Assembly (NCBI RefSeq): GCF_003367395.1
Contig: NZ_CP031417.1
Span: 3,410,001 to 3,474,000 of the forward strand
DNA length: 64,000 bases
Reading direction: 5' to 3'
From: Pseudolabrys taiwanensis
GTDB taxonomy: Bacteria; Pseudomonadota; Alphaproteobacteria; Rhizobiales; Xanthobacteraceae
The notes beneath the pieces were generated by a model. The model was not told the origin of the DNA and made no database searches. It saw only the letters and a list, made by a program, of their open reading frames with translations. Position numbers and translations under genes: made by a program. Positions 51,828-60,661 of this stretch are shown here, piece by piece (position 1 is the first letter of the stretch; each line of letters opens with the position of its first letter).

Positions 51828-52679
51828 ATGGACGCGCCGCCACAACAGATCAGCACGCCGGCACGCGGCAATGGAAAGACGCAATTGATGCAGACACCGT
51901 CGAACGCGATGATCGACATTGCCTCGGTATCGAAGACCTACAACACGTCGCAACGCGGCAGCCATCTGGCGCTCGACGACGTGAACCTCACGATCAACGA
52001 GGGGGAGTTCGTCTCGATCCTGGGGCCGTCCGGCTGTGGCAAATCCACGCTGCTGTATATGGTCGGCGGCTTTGTCAAGGTCAGCGCGGGCAGCATCACG
52101 GTCAAAGGCGCGCCCGTCACCGGCCCCGGCCCCGATCGAGGGCCGGTGTTTCAGGAATTCGCGCTGTTTCCGTGGAAGACGGTACTCGAGAACGTCATGT
52201 ACGGGCCGCTCGAACAGGGCATGCCGAAGAAGGAAGCCGCAGCCTGGGCGCGCCAACTGCTGACGATGGTGCACCTCGCCAAATATGAGAGCTTCTATCC
52301 CAAGGAGCTCTCGGGCGGCATGAAGCAGCGCGTCGCGCTGGCGCGCACGCTCGCCTACAAGCCGAACATCCTGTTGATGGACGAGCCGTTCGGCGCGCTC
52401 GACGCCTATACGCGCACGCGGCTGCAGAACGAACTGCTCGACATCTGGGAGCGCGACCGCAAGACGGTGATGTTCATCACGCATAGTGTCGAGGAAGCGG
52501 TGTTCCTGTCCGACCGCGTCTACGTCATGACTCCCTCACCCGGCCACATCCGCAAGGTCTACGAGATCGATCTGCCGCGCCCGCGCGTGCGCTCCGAGCT
52601 GCTGCTCGATCGCCGTTATCAAGACTACGTAGTGTCGATCGAGCGCCTGCTCGACGAGCAGGACAAGGAGTTCGCCTGA
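51828..52679 (+). CDS. ABC transporter ATPase (SsuB/TauB family)
   Basis: A 283-aa ATPase: Walker A GPSGCGKS (66-73), Q-loop PVFQEFALFPWKTV, signature LSGGMKQR, Walker B ILLMDEPFGALD, switch His in FITHSVEEAVFL. The ATG at 51828 is used; an ATG at 51888 with GGAAAG upstream gives 263 aa and is an equally good candidate, because the N-terminal 25 residues are not family-like. It is first in an operon with two permeases and a NicX-like gene. Confidence 0.9.
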   Translation: MDAPPQQISTPARGNGKTQLMQTPSNAMIDIASVSKTYNTSQRGSHLALDDVNLTINEGEFVSILGPSGCGKSTLLYMVGGFVKVSAGSITVKGAPVTGPGPDRGPVFQEFALFPWKTVLENVMYGPLEQGMPKKEAAAWARQLLTMVHLAKYESFYPKELSGGMKQRVALARTLAYKPNILLMDEPFGALDAYTRTRLQNELLDIWERDRKTVMFITHSVEEAVFLSDRVYVMTPSPGHIRKVYEIDLPRPRVRSELLLDRRYQDYVVSIERLLDEQDKEFA

Positions 52680-52680
52680 G

Positions 52681-53463
52681 ATGTCGCGCGCTCTGTCGCT
52701 GCCGGGCGTACCGCCGCTGCTCGCGTGCATCGGTCTGCTCATCGTCTGGGACATCTTCACGCGCGCCTTCGCCATCGAGGGCCTGCCGCCGCCGCTCGAC
52801 GCCCTCCGGCAGTTGCCGGGCATCCTCACCGACCCAGAAGCGCTGCTGAACATCGCGGATTCGCTCAAGCGCATGGCCATCGGCTTTGTCCTGGCGGTGG
52901 CCTTCGCCATGCCGATCGGGCTCTGGATGGGCCGCAGCCGGCTGGCCGCGGCCGCGTTCAACCCATTGTTCATGGTCATCTATCCCGTGCCGAAGGCGGC
53001 GCTGATGCCGATCATCATGCTGTGGCTCGGCGTCGGCGACGCCTCGAAGATCCTGGTGATCTTTCTCGGCGTGTCGCTGCCCGTCGTCTATCACTCGTTT
53101 CAAGGCGCCAAGGCCGTCGAGGAGAAGATGCTGTGGTCGGCCGCCGCGATGGGCGTCGGACCGATCGGCCGCATGTTGCGCATCGTGCTGCCGGCGACCT
53201 TGCCCGAGATCATGGTCGGCTGCCGCACCGGGCTCGTGCTCGCACTGATCACGATGGTGACCAGCGAAATGATCGCGCGGCAAACCGGCATCGGCAACAT
53301 CTTCTTCACCGCACTCGACATGGCGCAATACAACGACGTCTACGCCATGATCATCCTCATCGGCGTACTCGGCTTCGTCTGCGACTGGGCGTTCGAGGCT
53401 GTCCGCCGCTGGCTCGTGTCATGGGCCGATTCGGCGCACACCATTGCCGTGGGGTCGGTATGA
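52681..53463 (+). CDS. ABC transporter permease (SsuC family), first of two
   Basis: A 260-aa membrane permease with about six hydrophobic segments: the coupling loop is MLWSAAAMGVGPIGRMLRIVLP, preceded by MPIIMLWLGVGDASKILVIF. It starts 1 bp after the ATPase stop and its TGA overlaps the next ATG (ATGA), showing tight coupling. It pairs with the following permease to form the importer channel. Confidence 0.9.
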   Translation: MSRALSLPGVPPLLACIGLLIVWDIFTRAFAIEGLPPPLDALRQLPGILTDPEALLNIADSLKRMAIGFVLAVAFAMPIGLWMGRSRLAAAAFNPLFMVIYPVPKAALMPIIMLWLGVGDASKILVIFLGVSLPVVYHSFQGAKAVEEKMLWSAAAMGVGPIGRMLRIVLPATLPEIMVGCRTGLVLALITMVTSEMIARQTGIGNIFFTALDMAQYNDVYAMIILIGVLGFVCDWAFEAVRRWLVSWADSAHTIAVGSV

Positions 53464-54239
53464 ATACGATCGCGCTTCGCCGCAGCGTCACCGAGGGGCT
53501 CGCGGGCCTCGTGCCGGTGCTGTGCATTCTGGTGCCGTGGTACATCCTGTCGGCGGGCCATTTCGTGCCGCCGGCATTGCTGCCCTCGCCTGTCGCGGTG
53601 TTCGTCCGCTTCGTTCAACTCCTCGGCGATCCGGCCTTTCTGCACAATGTCGGCGTGACTTTGTTCAGACTGTTCACCGGCTTTGGCATCGCCGTCGTGC
53701 TCGGTGTCGCGATCGGCATCCTCGCCGTCGGCAGCCGCGTTGTCGGCGCCGTGGTCAAGCCGCTGGTGCGGGTGCTGGCGCCGCTGCCGAAGATCGCGCT
53801 CTATCCGGCGCTGGTGCTGACGCTCGGCTTCGACCACTCGTCCAAGGTAGCGCTGGTCGTCGCCGACGCACTGTTTCCCATCCTGCTCGCGACCTATCAG
53901 GGCGCGGTCTCGGTCGATCCGAAGCTCGTCTGGTCGGCGCGTGCCGCCGGCACCTCGTCGACACGCTGCCTGTTCACCGTCGTGCTGATGGCGGCCCTGC
54001 CGTCGATCCTGACCGGCGCGCGCATCGGCCTCGTCATCTCCTGTATCGTGGTGTTCCTGGCCGAGATGATCATGTCGACCGACGGCCTCGGCCAGATGCT
54101 GGTGAAGGCCGGCCGCACCTTCCAAACGGTTGACATGTTCGTGCCGATCATCGCCATCTCTTTGCTGGGGCTCGCGCTCAATGGGCTGTTCAATCTCTTG
54201 AGTGCCCGTCTGCTGATCGGGTTCTCGACGCGCAGCTAG
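53460..54239 (+). CDS. ABC transporter permease (SsuC family), second of two
   Basis: A 259-aa permease with YPALVLTLGFDHSSKVALVVADALFP-type core (LTLGFDHSSK in place of the usual LWFGxG) and the coupling loop LVWSARAAGTSSTRCLFTVVL. ATG at 53460 overlaps the first permease's stop by 4 bp. As at 3.2-5.7 kb, the importer uses two unlike permeases. It ends 11 bp before the NicX-like gene, which is therefore probably co-transcribed. Confidence 0.9.
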   Translation: MNTIALRRSVTEGLAGLVPVLCILVPWYILSAGHFVPPALLPSPVAVFVRFVQLLGDPAFLHNVGVTLFRLFTGFGIAVVLGVAIGILAVGSRVVGAVVKPLVRVLAPLPKIALYPALVLTLGFDHSSKVALVVADALFPILLATYQGAVSVDPKLVWSARAAGTSSTRCLFTVVLMAALPSILTGARIGLVISCIVVFLAEMIMSTDGLGQMLVKAGRTFQTVDMFVPIIAISLLGLALNGLFNLLSARLLIGFSTRS

Positions 54240-54250
54240 GAGACTACGTC

Positions 54251-55297
54251 ATGTTTGCCGACCGTATCGAAGGCAAGTGGATCGACGCCTTCACCGAGCT
54301 GTTCGAGAAATGCGCGGTGAAGCCGGGCGACACGGCGGCAATCCTGTCGGAGACCCAATCCCGGCCGATCAACGTGCATCTCGCCGAGCTCGCTTTGATG
54401 CGGCTCGGCGCCAAGCCCTTCCACATCGTCGTGCCGACGCCCCGCAATCCCTATCCCGTGCCGGTGCGCTCGACCGGCTCGAGCGAAGCGATCGGGCGCC
54501 TGGCGCCAGTCGTCTCGGCCTTGTCGCAGGCGGGCTTCGTCGTCGACTGCACGCTCGAGGGCCTGATGCATGCGCCGGAGACGCCGGAAATTCTCAAGGC
54601 CGGCGCGCGCATCCAGGTCATCTCCAACGAGCATCCGGAAGCGCTTGAGCGCATGCGTCCCGATCCGGCGCTGGAAAAACGCGTGCGCGCCGCCGCCAAG
54701 ATGCTGCGCTCGTCGAAGCGCATGACCGTGACCTCCGCCGCCGGCACCGATCTCAAGGTCAACATGGAGGGCGCCTCCACCGTCGGCGTCTGGGGCTGGA
54801 CCGACAAGCCCGGCACGCTCGCGCATTGGCCGGGCGGCATCGTCGTGAGCTTTCCCAAGAGCGGCACGGTCGACGGCACCCTGGTGCTCGACCGCGGCGA
54901 CATCAACCTGACCTTCAAGCGCTATCTGCAGGACCGCATCGCGCTGACGCTGGAGAAGGATTACGTCGTCAAGATCGAGGGCGAAGGCCCCGATGTCGAG
55001 ATGATGCGCGGCTATTTCGCCGCCTGGGGCGACAAGGATGCCTACGCCGTGTCGCATGTCGGCTGGGGCATGAACCCCGGCGCGCGCTACGAAGCGCTGG
55101 CGATGTACGGCCAGCGCGACACCAACGGCACCGAATTGCGCGCCGTGCCGGGCAATTTCCTGTTCTCGACCGGCGCCAATGAGTTCGCCGGCCGCCACAC
55201 CGCCGGGCATTTCGATCTGCCGGTGATGAAGACGACCATCACGGTCGACGACACCGTGGTGATCAAGGACGGCGTGATGCAGGATGTGTTTGGTTAG
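54251..55297 (+). CDS. NicX-like protein (2,5-dihydroxypyridine 5,6-dioxygenase / M29-related family)
   Basis: A 348-aa protein resembling Pseudomonas NicX, a mononuclear-iron enzyme that opens 2,5-dihydroxypyridine. Shared blocks are HWPGGIVVSFP, GTLVLDRGDINLTFKRYLQD, SHVGWGMNPGARYEAL and GNFLFSTGANEFAG. The three NicX metal ligands have counterparts: H269 (SHVGWG) and H320/D322 (GHFDLP). The fold is related to M29 aminopeptidases, and automatic pipelines may call it aminopeptidase. It follows an NMT1-type importer's permease by 11 bp, so it probably acts on the imported ring. Substrate unproven. Confidence 0.82.
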   Translation: MFADRIEGKWIDAFTELFEKCAVKPGDTAAILSETQSRPINVHLAELALMRLGAKPFHIVVPTPRNPYPVPVRSTGSSEAIGRLAPVVSALSQAGFVVDCTLEGLMHAPETPEILKAGARIQVISNEHPEALERMRPDPALEKRVRAAAKMLRSSKRMTVTSAAGTDLKVNMEGASTVGVWGWTDKPGTLAHWPGGIVVSFPKSGTVDGTLVLDRGDINLTFKRYLQDRIALTLEKDYVVKIEGEGPDVEMMRGYFAAWGDKDAYAVSHVGWGMNPGARYEALAMYGQRDTNGTELRAVPGNFLFSTGANEFAGRHTAGHFDLPVMKTTITVDDTVVIKDGVMQDVFG

Positions 55298-55319
55298 TCT
55301 CTAACGAGCACAACCTCCC

Positions 55320-55372
55320 ACCCGTCATCCTTTGAGGCTCGCCCTTCGGGCTCGCACCTCAGGATGACGGTG
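55320..55372. repeat. Palindromic repeat (TCATCCT..AGGATGA type)
   Basis: CGTCATCCT..GAGGC and CACCTCAGGATGACG flank CTCGCCCTTCGGGCTCG between the convergent NicX-like and 3-hydroxyacyl-CoA dehydrogenase genes. A compact copy of the element at 211. Confidence 0.75.
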
Positions 55373-55387
55373 AGAGGCTTGCCTCCT

Positions 55388-56380
55388 CTATTCTTTCTCC
55401 AACACCGGCGGCTTCACCAGATCGAGGAAGCCCAGCATGCCGACGAAGCTTTTGAGCCGTTCGGCCCGGTAGGCATCGAGATCGAGGTTCTCGTAATCGA
55501 GGAAGCCTTTGCGCGTGGTGAGGCCGATATGGCCCTCGCGCATGTTCTTCTCGATGATCTCCGGCGCGGCATAGCGGTCGCTATCGAGCGCCTTGGTGAG
55601 ATAACGGCTGGCATAAAAGAGAATGTCGCCGCCGCCCCAGTCGATGAACTCCAAAAGCCCGAGCACGGCGAAGCGGAAGCCGAAGCCGTATTTGATCGCC
55701 TTGTCGAGTTCTTCCGGCGTCGCCACGCCTTCTTCCACCATGCGCGCCGCCTCGTTCATGGCGAGCGCCTGGATGCGCGGCACGATGTAGCCCGGCCGCG
55801 CGGCACAGACGACCGGCACCTTGCCGATATGCTCCAACAGCGCCTTGAGCTTCGCGGTGACGGCGGGATCGGTGTGCTTGCCCGGCGAGAGCTCGACCAG
55901 CGGCACGAGATAGGCCGGGTTGAGCCAATGCGCGTTGAGGAAGCGTTCCGGATGCGGCACAGCATCCGACAGGTCGTCGACCAGGATGGTCGATGTCGTC
56001 GAGGCGATGATCGGCTTGGGTCCGGCCAATTCGGCGCATTGCTTGAGCGCCTCGCGCTTCAAGTCGAGCACTTCCGGCACACCTTCGAAGATCACATCCG
56101 CCAACGAGAACGCCGCCTGCGCGCCGGCTTGCGGCACCACATGCACACGTGCGGCAATGGTCTTCGCGGCGCTGGCGTCGAACAGGCCGAGCTTGGCGAG
56201 CGTTGCCAGCGTGCGTTCGACCTCCGCCATCGCTTCGCCGGCGAGCTTCTGAAAGTCGGCCTCCGACCGCGGCTTGAAGTCGACCAGCGCGACATCATGG
56301 CCGGCATAGGCGAACACCACTGCGATGCCGCGGCCCATGCGGCCGGCACCGAGACAGGCGATTTTTTCGCGGATGGTCAT
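55388..56380 (-). CDS. 3-hydroxyacyl-CoA dehydrogenase family protein
   Basis: A 330-aa NAD-dependent enzyme: GAGRMGRGIA (11-20) is the Rossmann loop, FEGVPEVLDLKREAL follows, STTSTI replaces the usual SNTSS, and NAHWLNPAYLVPLVEL is the catalytic-His block (H-x-x-NP). The C-terminal domain has KGFLDYENLD. It would oxidise a 3-hydroxyacyl-CoA from ring-derived beta-oxidation. It is last in the leftward operon starting with the alpha/beta hydrolase, 160 bp after the octopine-dehydrogenase-like gene. Confidence 0.9.
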   Translation of the reverse strand: MTIREKIACLGAGRMGRGIAVVFAYAGHDVALVDFKPRSEADFQKLAGEAMAEVERTLATLAKLGLFDASAAKTIAARVHVVPQAGAQAAFSLADVIFEGVPEVLDLKREALKQCAELAGPKPIIASTTSTILVDDLSDAVPHPERFLNAHWLNPAYLVPLVELSPGKHTDPAVTAKLKALLEHIGKVPVVCAARPGYIVPRIQALAMNEAARMVEEGVATPEELDKAIKYGFGFRFAVLGLLEFIDWGGGDILFYASRYLTKALDSDRYAAPEIIEKNMREGHIGLTTRKGFLDYENLDLDAYRAERLKSFVGMLGFLDLVKPPVLEKE

Positions 56381-56407
56381 TGCGCGACCCTTGGCATGAA
56401 CGGCTCG

Positions 56408-56516
56408 GCTCTATCGTCCCCTCCCCCCTTGCGGGGGAGGGACAGGGAGGGGGGTGAAGGCACGCACGGAGAGAAGATAGGCCCCCCTCCCCCGCGAGGG
56501 AGGGAGGGAGCACGCC
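56408..56516. repeat. Palindromic repeat (CTCCCCCCTTGCGGGGGAG type)
   Basis: CCTCCCCCCTTGCGGGGGAGG and CCCCTCCCCCGCGAGGGAGGG form two GC hairpins in the gap between the 3-hydroxyacyl-CoA dehydrogenase and octopine-dehydrogenase-like genes. Related to copies at 1857 and 16226. Confidence 0.65.
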
Positions 56517-56540
56517 TCGTTCGTAGCGCGGCCCAGTTCA

Positions 56541-57629
56541 CTAAAACCCCACGCGCAGCAGCGCCTGCAGTTGCGCGCGGTCGAGTGCGCCGAGGCCGAG
56601 CGAGGCCAACGGCCGGCCCGTCTGCATGAAGTCCTCGCCGCACACGGCGCCACCGATGGCAAGGAAGCCGCGCATCAGTTTGGTATCGACACCGGTGAGC
56701 GCGCCAACCGAGGCGAAGAACGACAGGCCGATGCGCGTGTCCTCGAGCATGTAGCGATGCTTCGTCAGCACAATATGCTCGCGCCAATCGCCCGAGTCGG
56801 TGAGCTTGTCGTGCGAACCGCGGCCGTACATCCACTCGGGGCCGGTCTTGGCGTAGTGGTCGGCCAGCGGGAAATGCGGCGCGCCATAGCCCAGCGCCTC
56901 GCGCACGGCGATGCGTTCGGCATCGAGCGCATCGGTGACGCGGCGGATCGAGACCTGCGTGCCCTCTTTATGAATGTCCCACTTGTCGAAGTGCTCGAGC
57001 GGGCCGGCATTCATGGTGATGAGCGGCGGATGGATGATCGGGCCGGCGTTCATCAGCGCGCCGGACAATGCGTCGCCGCAATCCTCGATGACGCCGGGGA
57101 ACGCCTCGCCGATCACTTTGAGCGCGTGATCCTTCAGCGTCAGCGGGAACACACCCGTCGGCAGCCGCTTAGCGCGGATGGTGATGGCGACCTCGAACGG
57201 CCCATGCTTGCGCGTCAGCCAGGGCAAGGTACCGGTCTCGGCATAAGCGACCTTGGCCTTGTTGCCGGCTTCGTAAGCCGCCTTGGCGAAGATCACCGAA
57301 CCGAACGTGCCCGGCGGCAGATAGACCACCTGGCCGTCGGTAAGATGCGGCGCCAAAGCCTTGGCGATGTCGTGCTGCGCGGTGGCCGGCGCGGGGCAGA
57401 CGATCAACGCCGCGCCCTTCACCGCCTCCGCGATGTCGGTCGTCACCAGCGACAGCTTCGCCTCGTGCTTGCCGGCGAAGTCCTTGACGACGATGGTCGA
57501 GCCCGCGGCTTGATGCTTGGCAACGGCGTCGGCATCGCGGCGCCACAGGCGCGCGTCGTGACCGGCGAGCGCGAAGTCGCCCGCGGCGGCAAAGGAGCCG
57601 TTTCCGCCCCCGAGTACGGCAATACGCAT
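56541..57629 (-). CDS. NAD/NADP octopine/nopaline dehydrogenase family protein
   Basis: A 362-aa two-domain dehydrogenase. The N-terminus is the Rossmann motif LGGGNGSFAAAGDFALAGHD, then VYLPPGTFGS, and the C-terminal octopine-dehydrogenase domain carries NAGPIIHPPLITMNAG with the family's conserved His. Enzymes of this fold reduce imines between an amino acid and a keto acid, or oxidise the resulting opines; some relatives act on 2-oxo-pantoate-like substrates. Its place among acyl-CoA genes is unusual and suggests a nitrogen-bearing intermediate. Confidence 0.85.
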   Translation of the reverse strand: MRIAVLGGGNGSFAAAGDFALAGHDARLWRRDADAVAKHQAAGSTIVVKDFAGKHEAKLSLVTTDIAEAVKGAALIVCPAPATAQHDIAKALAPHLTDGQVVYLPPGTFGSVIFAKAAYEAGNKAKVAYAETGTLPWLTRKHGPFEVAITIRAKRLPTGVFPLTLKDHALKVIGEAFPGVIEDCGDALSGALMNAGPIIHPPLITMNAGPLEHFDKWDIHKEGTQVSIRRVTDALDAERIAVREALGYGAPHFPLADHYAKTGPEWMYGRGSHDKLTDSGDWREHIVLTKHRYMLEDTRIGLSFFASVGALTGVDTKLMRGFLAIGGAVCGEDFMQTGRPLASLGLGALDRAQLQALLRVGF

Positions 57630-57651
57630 TTCAGTTCTCCCAACTTCTCTC

Positions 57652-57750
57652 CACCGTCACGCTGAGGCGCTCGGCCGTAGGCCGAGCCTCGAAGGGTGCG
57701 GTGGCCGTCATCCTTCGAGGCTCGCTACACTCGCACCTCAGGACGACGGG
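57652..57750. repeat. Palindromic repeat (GTCATCCTTCGAGG / CACCTCAGGACGAC type)
   Basis: CGCTGAGGCGCTCGGCC..GGCCGAGCCTCGAAGG plus GTCATCCTTCGAGGCTCG..CACCTCAGGACGACGG fill the gap between the octopine-dehydrogenase-like and ligase genes. Confidence 0.65.
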
Positions 57751-59264
57751 ACTGCTGTTGTCGTTTGTTCTTTCAGAATGAAATGTTGCACCTTGCCGAG
57801 CGCGTTGCGCGGCAAGGTATCGACGAAGACGATTTCGCGCGGCACCTTGAAGCGCGCGAGTTGGCTGTTCAAGTGCGCGATCAGCGTTGCGGCATCGCAG
57901 GTCTCGCCGGCACGGCGCACGATGAACGCGACCGGCACCTCCTGCCATTTCGGATCGGGCTTGCCGATGACCGCCGCCTCGGCAACAGCGGGATGCTCGT
58001 GCAACACGCGCTCGACCTCGGCGGGATAGATGTTTTCGCCGCCGGAGATGATCATGTTTTTCTTGCGGTCGTGAATGTAGAAGTAGCCGTCGGCGTCGCG
58101 CGTGCCGATGTCGCCGGTATGATACCAGCCGTTGCGCAGCACCTCGCTGGTCGCCGCCTCGTTTCCCCAGTATTCGAAGAACACGTTGGGCCCGCGCACC
58201 ACGACCTCGCCCGCTTGGCCCGCCGGTGCCTCACGGCCTTTGTCGTCGACGACGCGCGCCTCGCAATAGAGGCCGGGCAGACCGGTCGATTCCTTGCGCG
58301 AGAGATCGCCGCCGGCGCGAGTATAGACCGCGACCGGACACGTCTCGGTCGAACCGTAAACCTGCAACACCGGAATGCCGCGCGCTTCCACCGCCGCGAT
58401 CAGCGGCACCGGCACTTGCGTCGAGCCGGTCGAGACCGCGCGCAGGCTCGACAGATCGGTCGCCGCCCAGGCGGGATGATTGACGATCGCCTGGATCGTC
58501 GCCGGCACCAGCACCGTCAGGGTCGGCTTGTCCGCGGCAATGGCGGCGAGCGTCGCGTCCGGCGCAAAGCGCGCGTGGATGGTGACGGTGGCGCCGAGAT
58601 GCAACGCCGGCGTCGTCTGGATGTTGAGCCCGCCGACATGGAAGAACGGCAGCACCGTGAGGATGTGATCCTCAGCTCGCAGGTCGTGCATGTGCTGGCT
58701 CATCACGCCGTTCCACAGCAGCGCTTCCTGCCGCAACACCGCGCCCTTCGGCCGGCCGGTGGTGCCGGACGTGTAGACCAGCAAAAGCGGGCAGCTTTCA
58801 TCGATGTGCGGATTGCGGCCGTCGCCCGAACCGGCGGCAAGCAGCGCGTCGAACGTGCCTTCCGCACCGGTCGCCTCGCCCAAGCCGACGACGCGGATAT
58901 CCGGCAGCGCCTCTTTCAGCGGCGCCAGCACGGCCGCGAACTCCTGCTCGACGATCAGCACTTTCGCCGAAGCATCGTTGAGGATGAACACCTGCTCCGG
59001 GATCGCCAGGCGCCAGTTGAGCGGCAGCAGCATGGCCCCCAGCCGCGCGCAGGCATAGAGCGCGACGAGATAGTCGGGATGATTGAGGCTGAGGATCGCG
59101 ACGCGATCGCCACGGCCGACGCCGAGCCGCGATTTCAGCGCCCGCGCCGCCTGCGCCACACGCGTCGCGAACGCGCCATAGCCGAGCGAGCGGCCGGCGA
59201 AGCGCAGCGCCGTCTTGTCCGGCGTGAACGCGGCGTTGCGGTCGATGAGATCGGAGAGGTTCAT
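57738..59264 (-). CDS. Acyl-CoA ligase (class I adenylate-forming enzyme)
   Basis: A 508-aa AMP-dependent ligase: YTSGTTGRPKGAVLR is the P-loop (about 165-180), QVYGSTETCPVA the A5 block, GYFYIHDRKKNMIISGGENIYPAEVE the A8 hinge, and LPRNALGKVQH the C-terminal catalytic lysine. It fits the fatty-acid/phenylpropanoid CoA-ligase group, so it likely activates a carboxylate produced or imported in this cluster. It follows the acyl-CoA dehydrogenase gene by 115 bp including a palindromic repeat. Confidence 0.9.
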   Translation of the reverse strand: MNLSDLIDRNAAFTPDKTALRFAGRSLGYGAFATRVAQAARALKSRLGVGRGDRVAILSLNHPDYLVALYACARLGAMLLPLNWRLAIPEQVFILNDASAKVLIVEQEFAAVLAPLKEALPDIRVVGLGEATGAEGTFDALLAAGSGDGRNPHIDESCPLLLVYTSGTTGRPKGAVLRQEALLWNGVMSQHMHDLRAEDHILTVLPFFHVGGLNIQTTPALHLGATVTIHARFAPDATLAAIAADKPTLTVLVPATIQAIVNHPAWAATDLSSLRAVSTGSTQVPVPLIAAVEARGIPVLQVYGSTETCPVAVYTRAGGDLSRKESTGLPGLYCEARVVDDKGREAPAGQAGEVVVRGPNVFFEYWGNEAATSEVLRNGWYHTGDIGTRDADGYFYIHDRKKNMIISGGENIYPAEVERVLHEHPAVAEAAVIGKPDPKWQEVPVAFIVRRAGETCDAATLIAHLNSQLARFKVPREIVFVDTLPRNALGKVQHFILKEQTTTAVPSS

Positions 59265-59285
59265 AAAGGGCCTGCGACAATCTCG

Positions 59286-59370
59286 GCGTCATGCCCGGCC
59301 TTGTGCCGGGCATCCACGTCTTCCCTACACTAGCAAAGACGTGGATGGCCGGGACAAGCCCGGCCATGAC
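59286..59370. repeat. Palindromic repeats (GTCATGCCCGGC and GTCATGGCCGGG types)
   Basis: GTCATGCCCGGCCTTGTGCCGGGCAT (59290-59315) and GGATGGCCGGGACAAGCCCGGCCATGAC (about 59343-59370), with ACGTCTT / AAGACGT arms between them, form a three-stem structure between the ligase and acyl-CoA dehydrogenase genes. Confidence 0.75.
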
Positions 59371-59379
59371 GAAGAAACG

Positions 59380-60648
59380 CTACTCATCCTTCTCACCCGG
59401 CTCGTACAGCGACTCGCGGCCGATGCGGTCGACGCAGATCTCCGACGTCCACGGCAGCATCAGCGCGCCGCAGCGGCTGTCGCGATAGATGCGCTCCAGC
59501 GGCAGCGACTTCAGCATCGACTGCCCCCCGCAGGTGCGGATCGCCTTCACCGCGATGGCGTTGGCGTTCTCCATCACGGTGTGCTGCGCCGCATAGGCGC
59601 GCAACACCTGCTCCTTCGTCGGATTGGCGCGCGCCTCGGTAACCGCCTGGAACCACAGCGCCTTGGTCTGCTCGAGCATAATGCGCATCTCGGCGACGGC
59701 AATCTGCTTGGTCGGATACATGCGGCGCTTGACCGGCGGCATGCCGGGCAGTTCGCCGCGCAAGTACGAAACGGTGAAGTCGTAGGCCGCCTGAGCGAGG
59801 CCCATATAAGTCGGCGTCAGCGTCATGAACATGTGCGGCCATTTCGACGCCGCCTGGAAGTAGACGCCGTGCGGCATCAACATCGCATCTTCCGGCACGA
59901 ACACGTCCTTGAAGATCAAGGTGCGCGAGACCGTGCCGCGCATGCCGAGCGGGTCCCACTCGCCGACCACCGACACGCCCGGCGCATTGGCGGGTACGCC
60001 GAGATAGAGCGTATTGCGGCGGCTCGCCGCCTCGCCTTCCGCCCGCTCGGTGCAAAGCACGCCGTAATAGTCGGCCGACCCCGATAGCGAGGCGAAGATC
60101 TTCTTGCCGTTGATGACCAAGCCGCCGTCGACGGGCTTGGCTTCGGTGCCGAAGGCAACGGCGCCGGCCGCCGCGGCGCCGCCTTCCGAGAACGGCTGCG
60201 CGTAGATGGCGCCATCGTCGATGATGCGCTTGTAGTGAACGCGGCGGCGCGCGATGTGCGCCTTGCGATCCTCCGGCGTCATGTCGAGATCGTCGGACAG
60301 CGGGCCCGACCACAAGGTCGAGCACACATGCATGTTCCAGGACAGCGCGGTGGCGCCGCAATAGCGGCCGAGTTCGGCGGCGGTCAGGCAATAGGTCTGG
60401 AAGTCGGCGCCAAGGCCGCCGTCTTCCTTCGGAATGCAGATCTTGAGCAACCCTTCCGGATGCATGTCGCGGAAGTTTTCGATCGGGAACGTCGCCTCGC
60501 GGTCGTGCAAAGCCGCGCGTGGCGCAAGCTTCGCCTTTCCGAAACGACGCGCCTTGGCGATCAGCTCGGCTTGCGCGTCGGTGAGACGAAAGGCATCGGG
60601 CGCGAAGATCGGCGCATCCTGATCGTGACTGTCGAGAGGCTTGTTCAT
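59380..60648 (-). CDS. Acyl-CoA dehydrogenase family protein, divergent active site
   Basis: A 422-aa flavoprotein with the acyl-CoA dehydrogenase order: an N-terminal helical domain, AQPFSEGGAAAAGAVAFGTEAKP where the LTEPxxGSD loop should be, KKIFASLSGSADYYGVLC, and the C-terminal helices. The usual YEGTS segment with the catalytic glutamate is replaced by GALMLPWTSEICVDRIG, so the base may be elsewhere or the reaction different (oxygenase-like or hydroxylase-like members exist). ATG at 60648 lies 13 bp after the hydrolase stop. Confidence 0.87.
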   Translation of the reverse strand: MNKPLDSHDQDAPIFAPDAFRLTDAQAELIAKARRFGKAKLAPRAALHDREATFPIENFRDMHPEGLLKICIPKEDGGLGADFQTYCLTAAELGRYCGATALSWNMHVCSTLWSGPLSDDLDMTPEDRKAHIARRRVHYKRIIDDGAIYAQPFSEGGAAAAGAVAFGTEAKPVDGGLVINGKKIFASLSGSADYYGVLCTERAEGEAASRRNTLYLGVPANAPGVSVVGEWDPLGMRGTVSRTLIFKDVFVPEDAMLMPHGVYFQAASKWPHMFMTLTPTYMGLAQAAYDFTVSYLRGELPGMPPVKRRMYPTKQIAVAEMRIMLEQTKALWFQAVTEARANPTKEQVLRAYAAQHTVMENANAIAVKAIRTCGGQSMLKSLPLERIYRDSRCGALMLPWTSEICVDRIGRESLYEPGEKDE

Positions 60649-60661
60649 CGCTCTACTCCAC

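Noticed and set aside
50584..51828. 414-codon open frame antisense to the SsuA-like gene
   Set aside because: The minus strand encodes a binding protein with a signal peptide; this frame has no family features.
54251..55297. Leucyl aminopeptidase (M29) annotation
   Set aside because: The H269/H320/D322 pattern and flanking blocks match NicX better, and the context is aromatic catabolism; it remains the main alternative.
57696..59333. 545-codon open frame antisense to the acyl-CoA ligase
   Set aside because: The opposite strand encodes a complete adenylate-forming enzyme; this frame has no recognisable domain and an Arg-rich composition.
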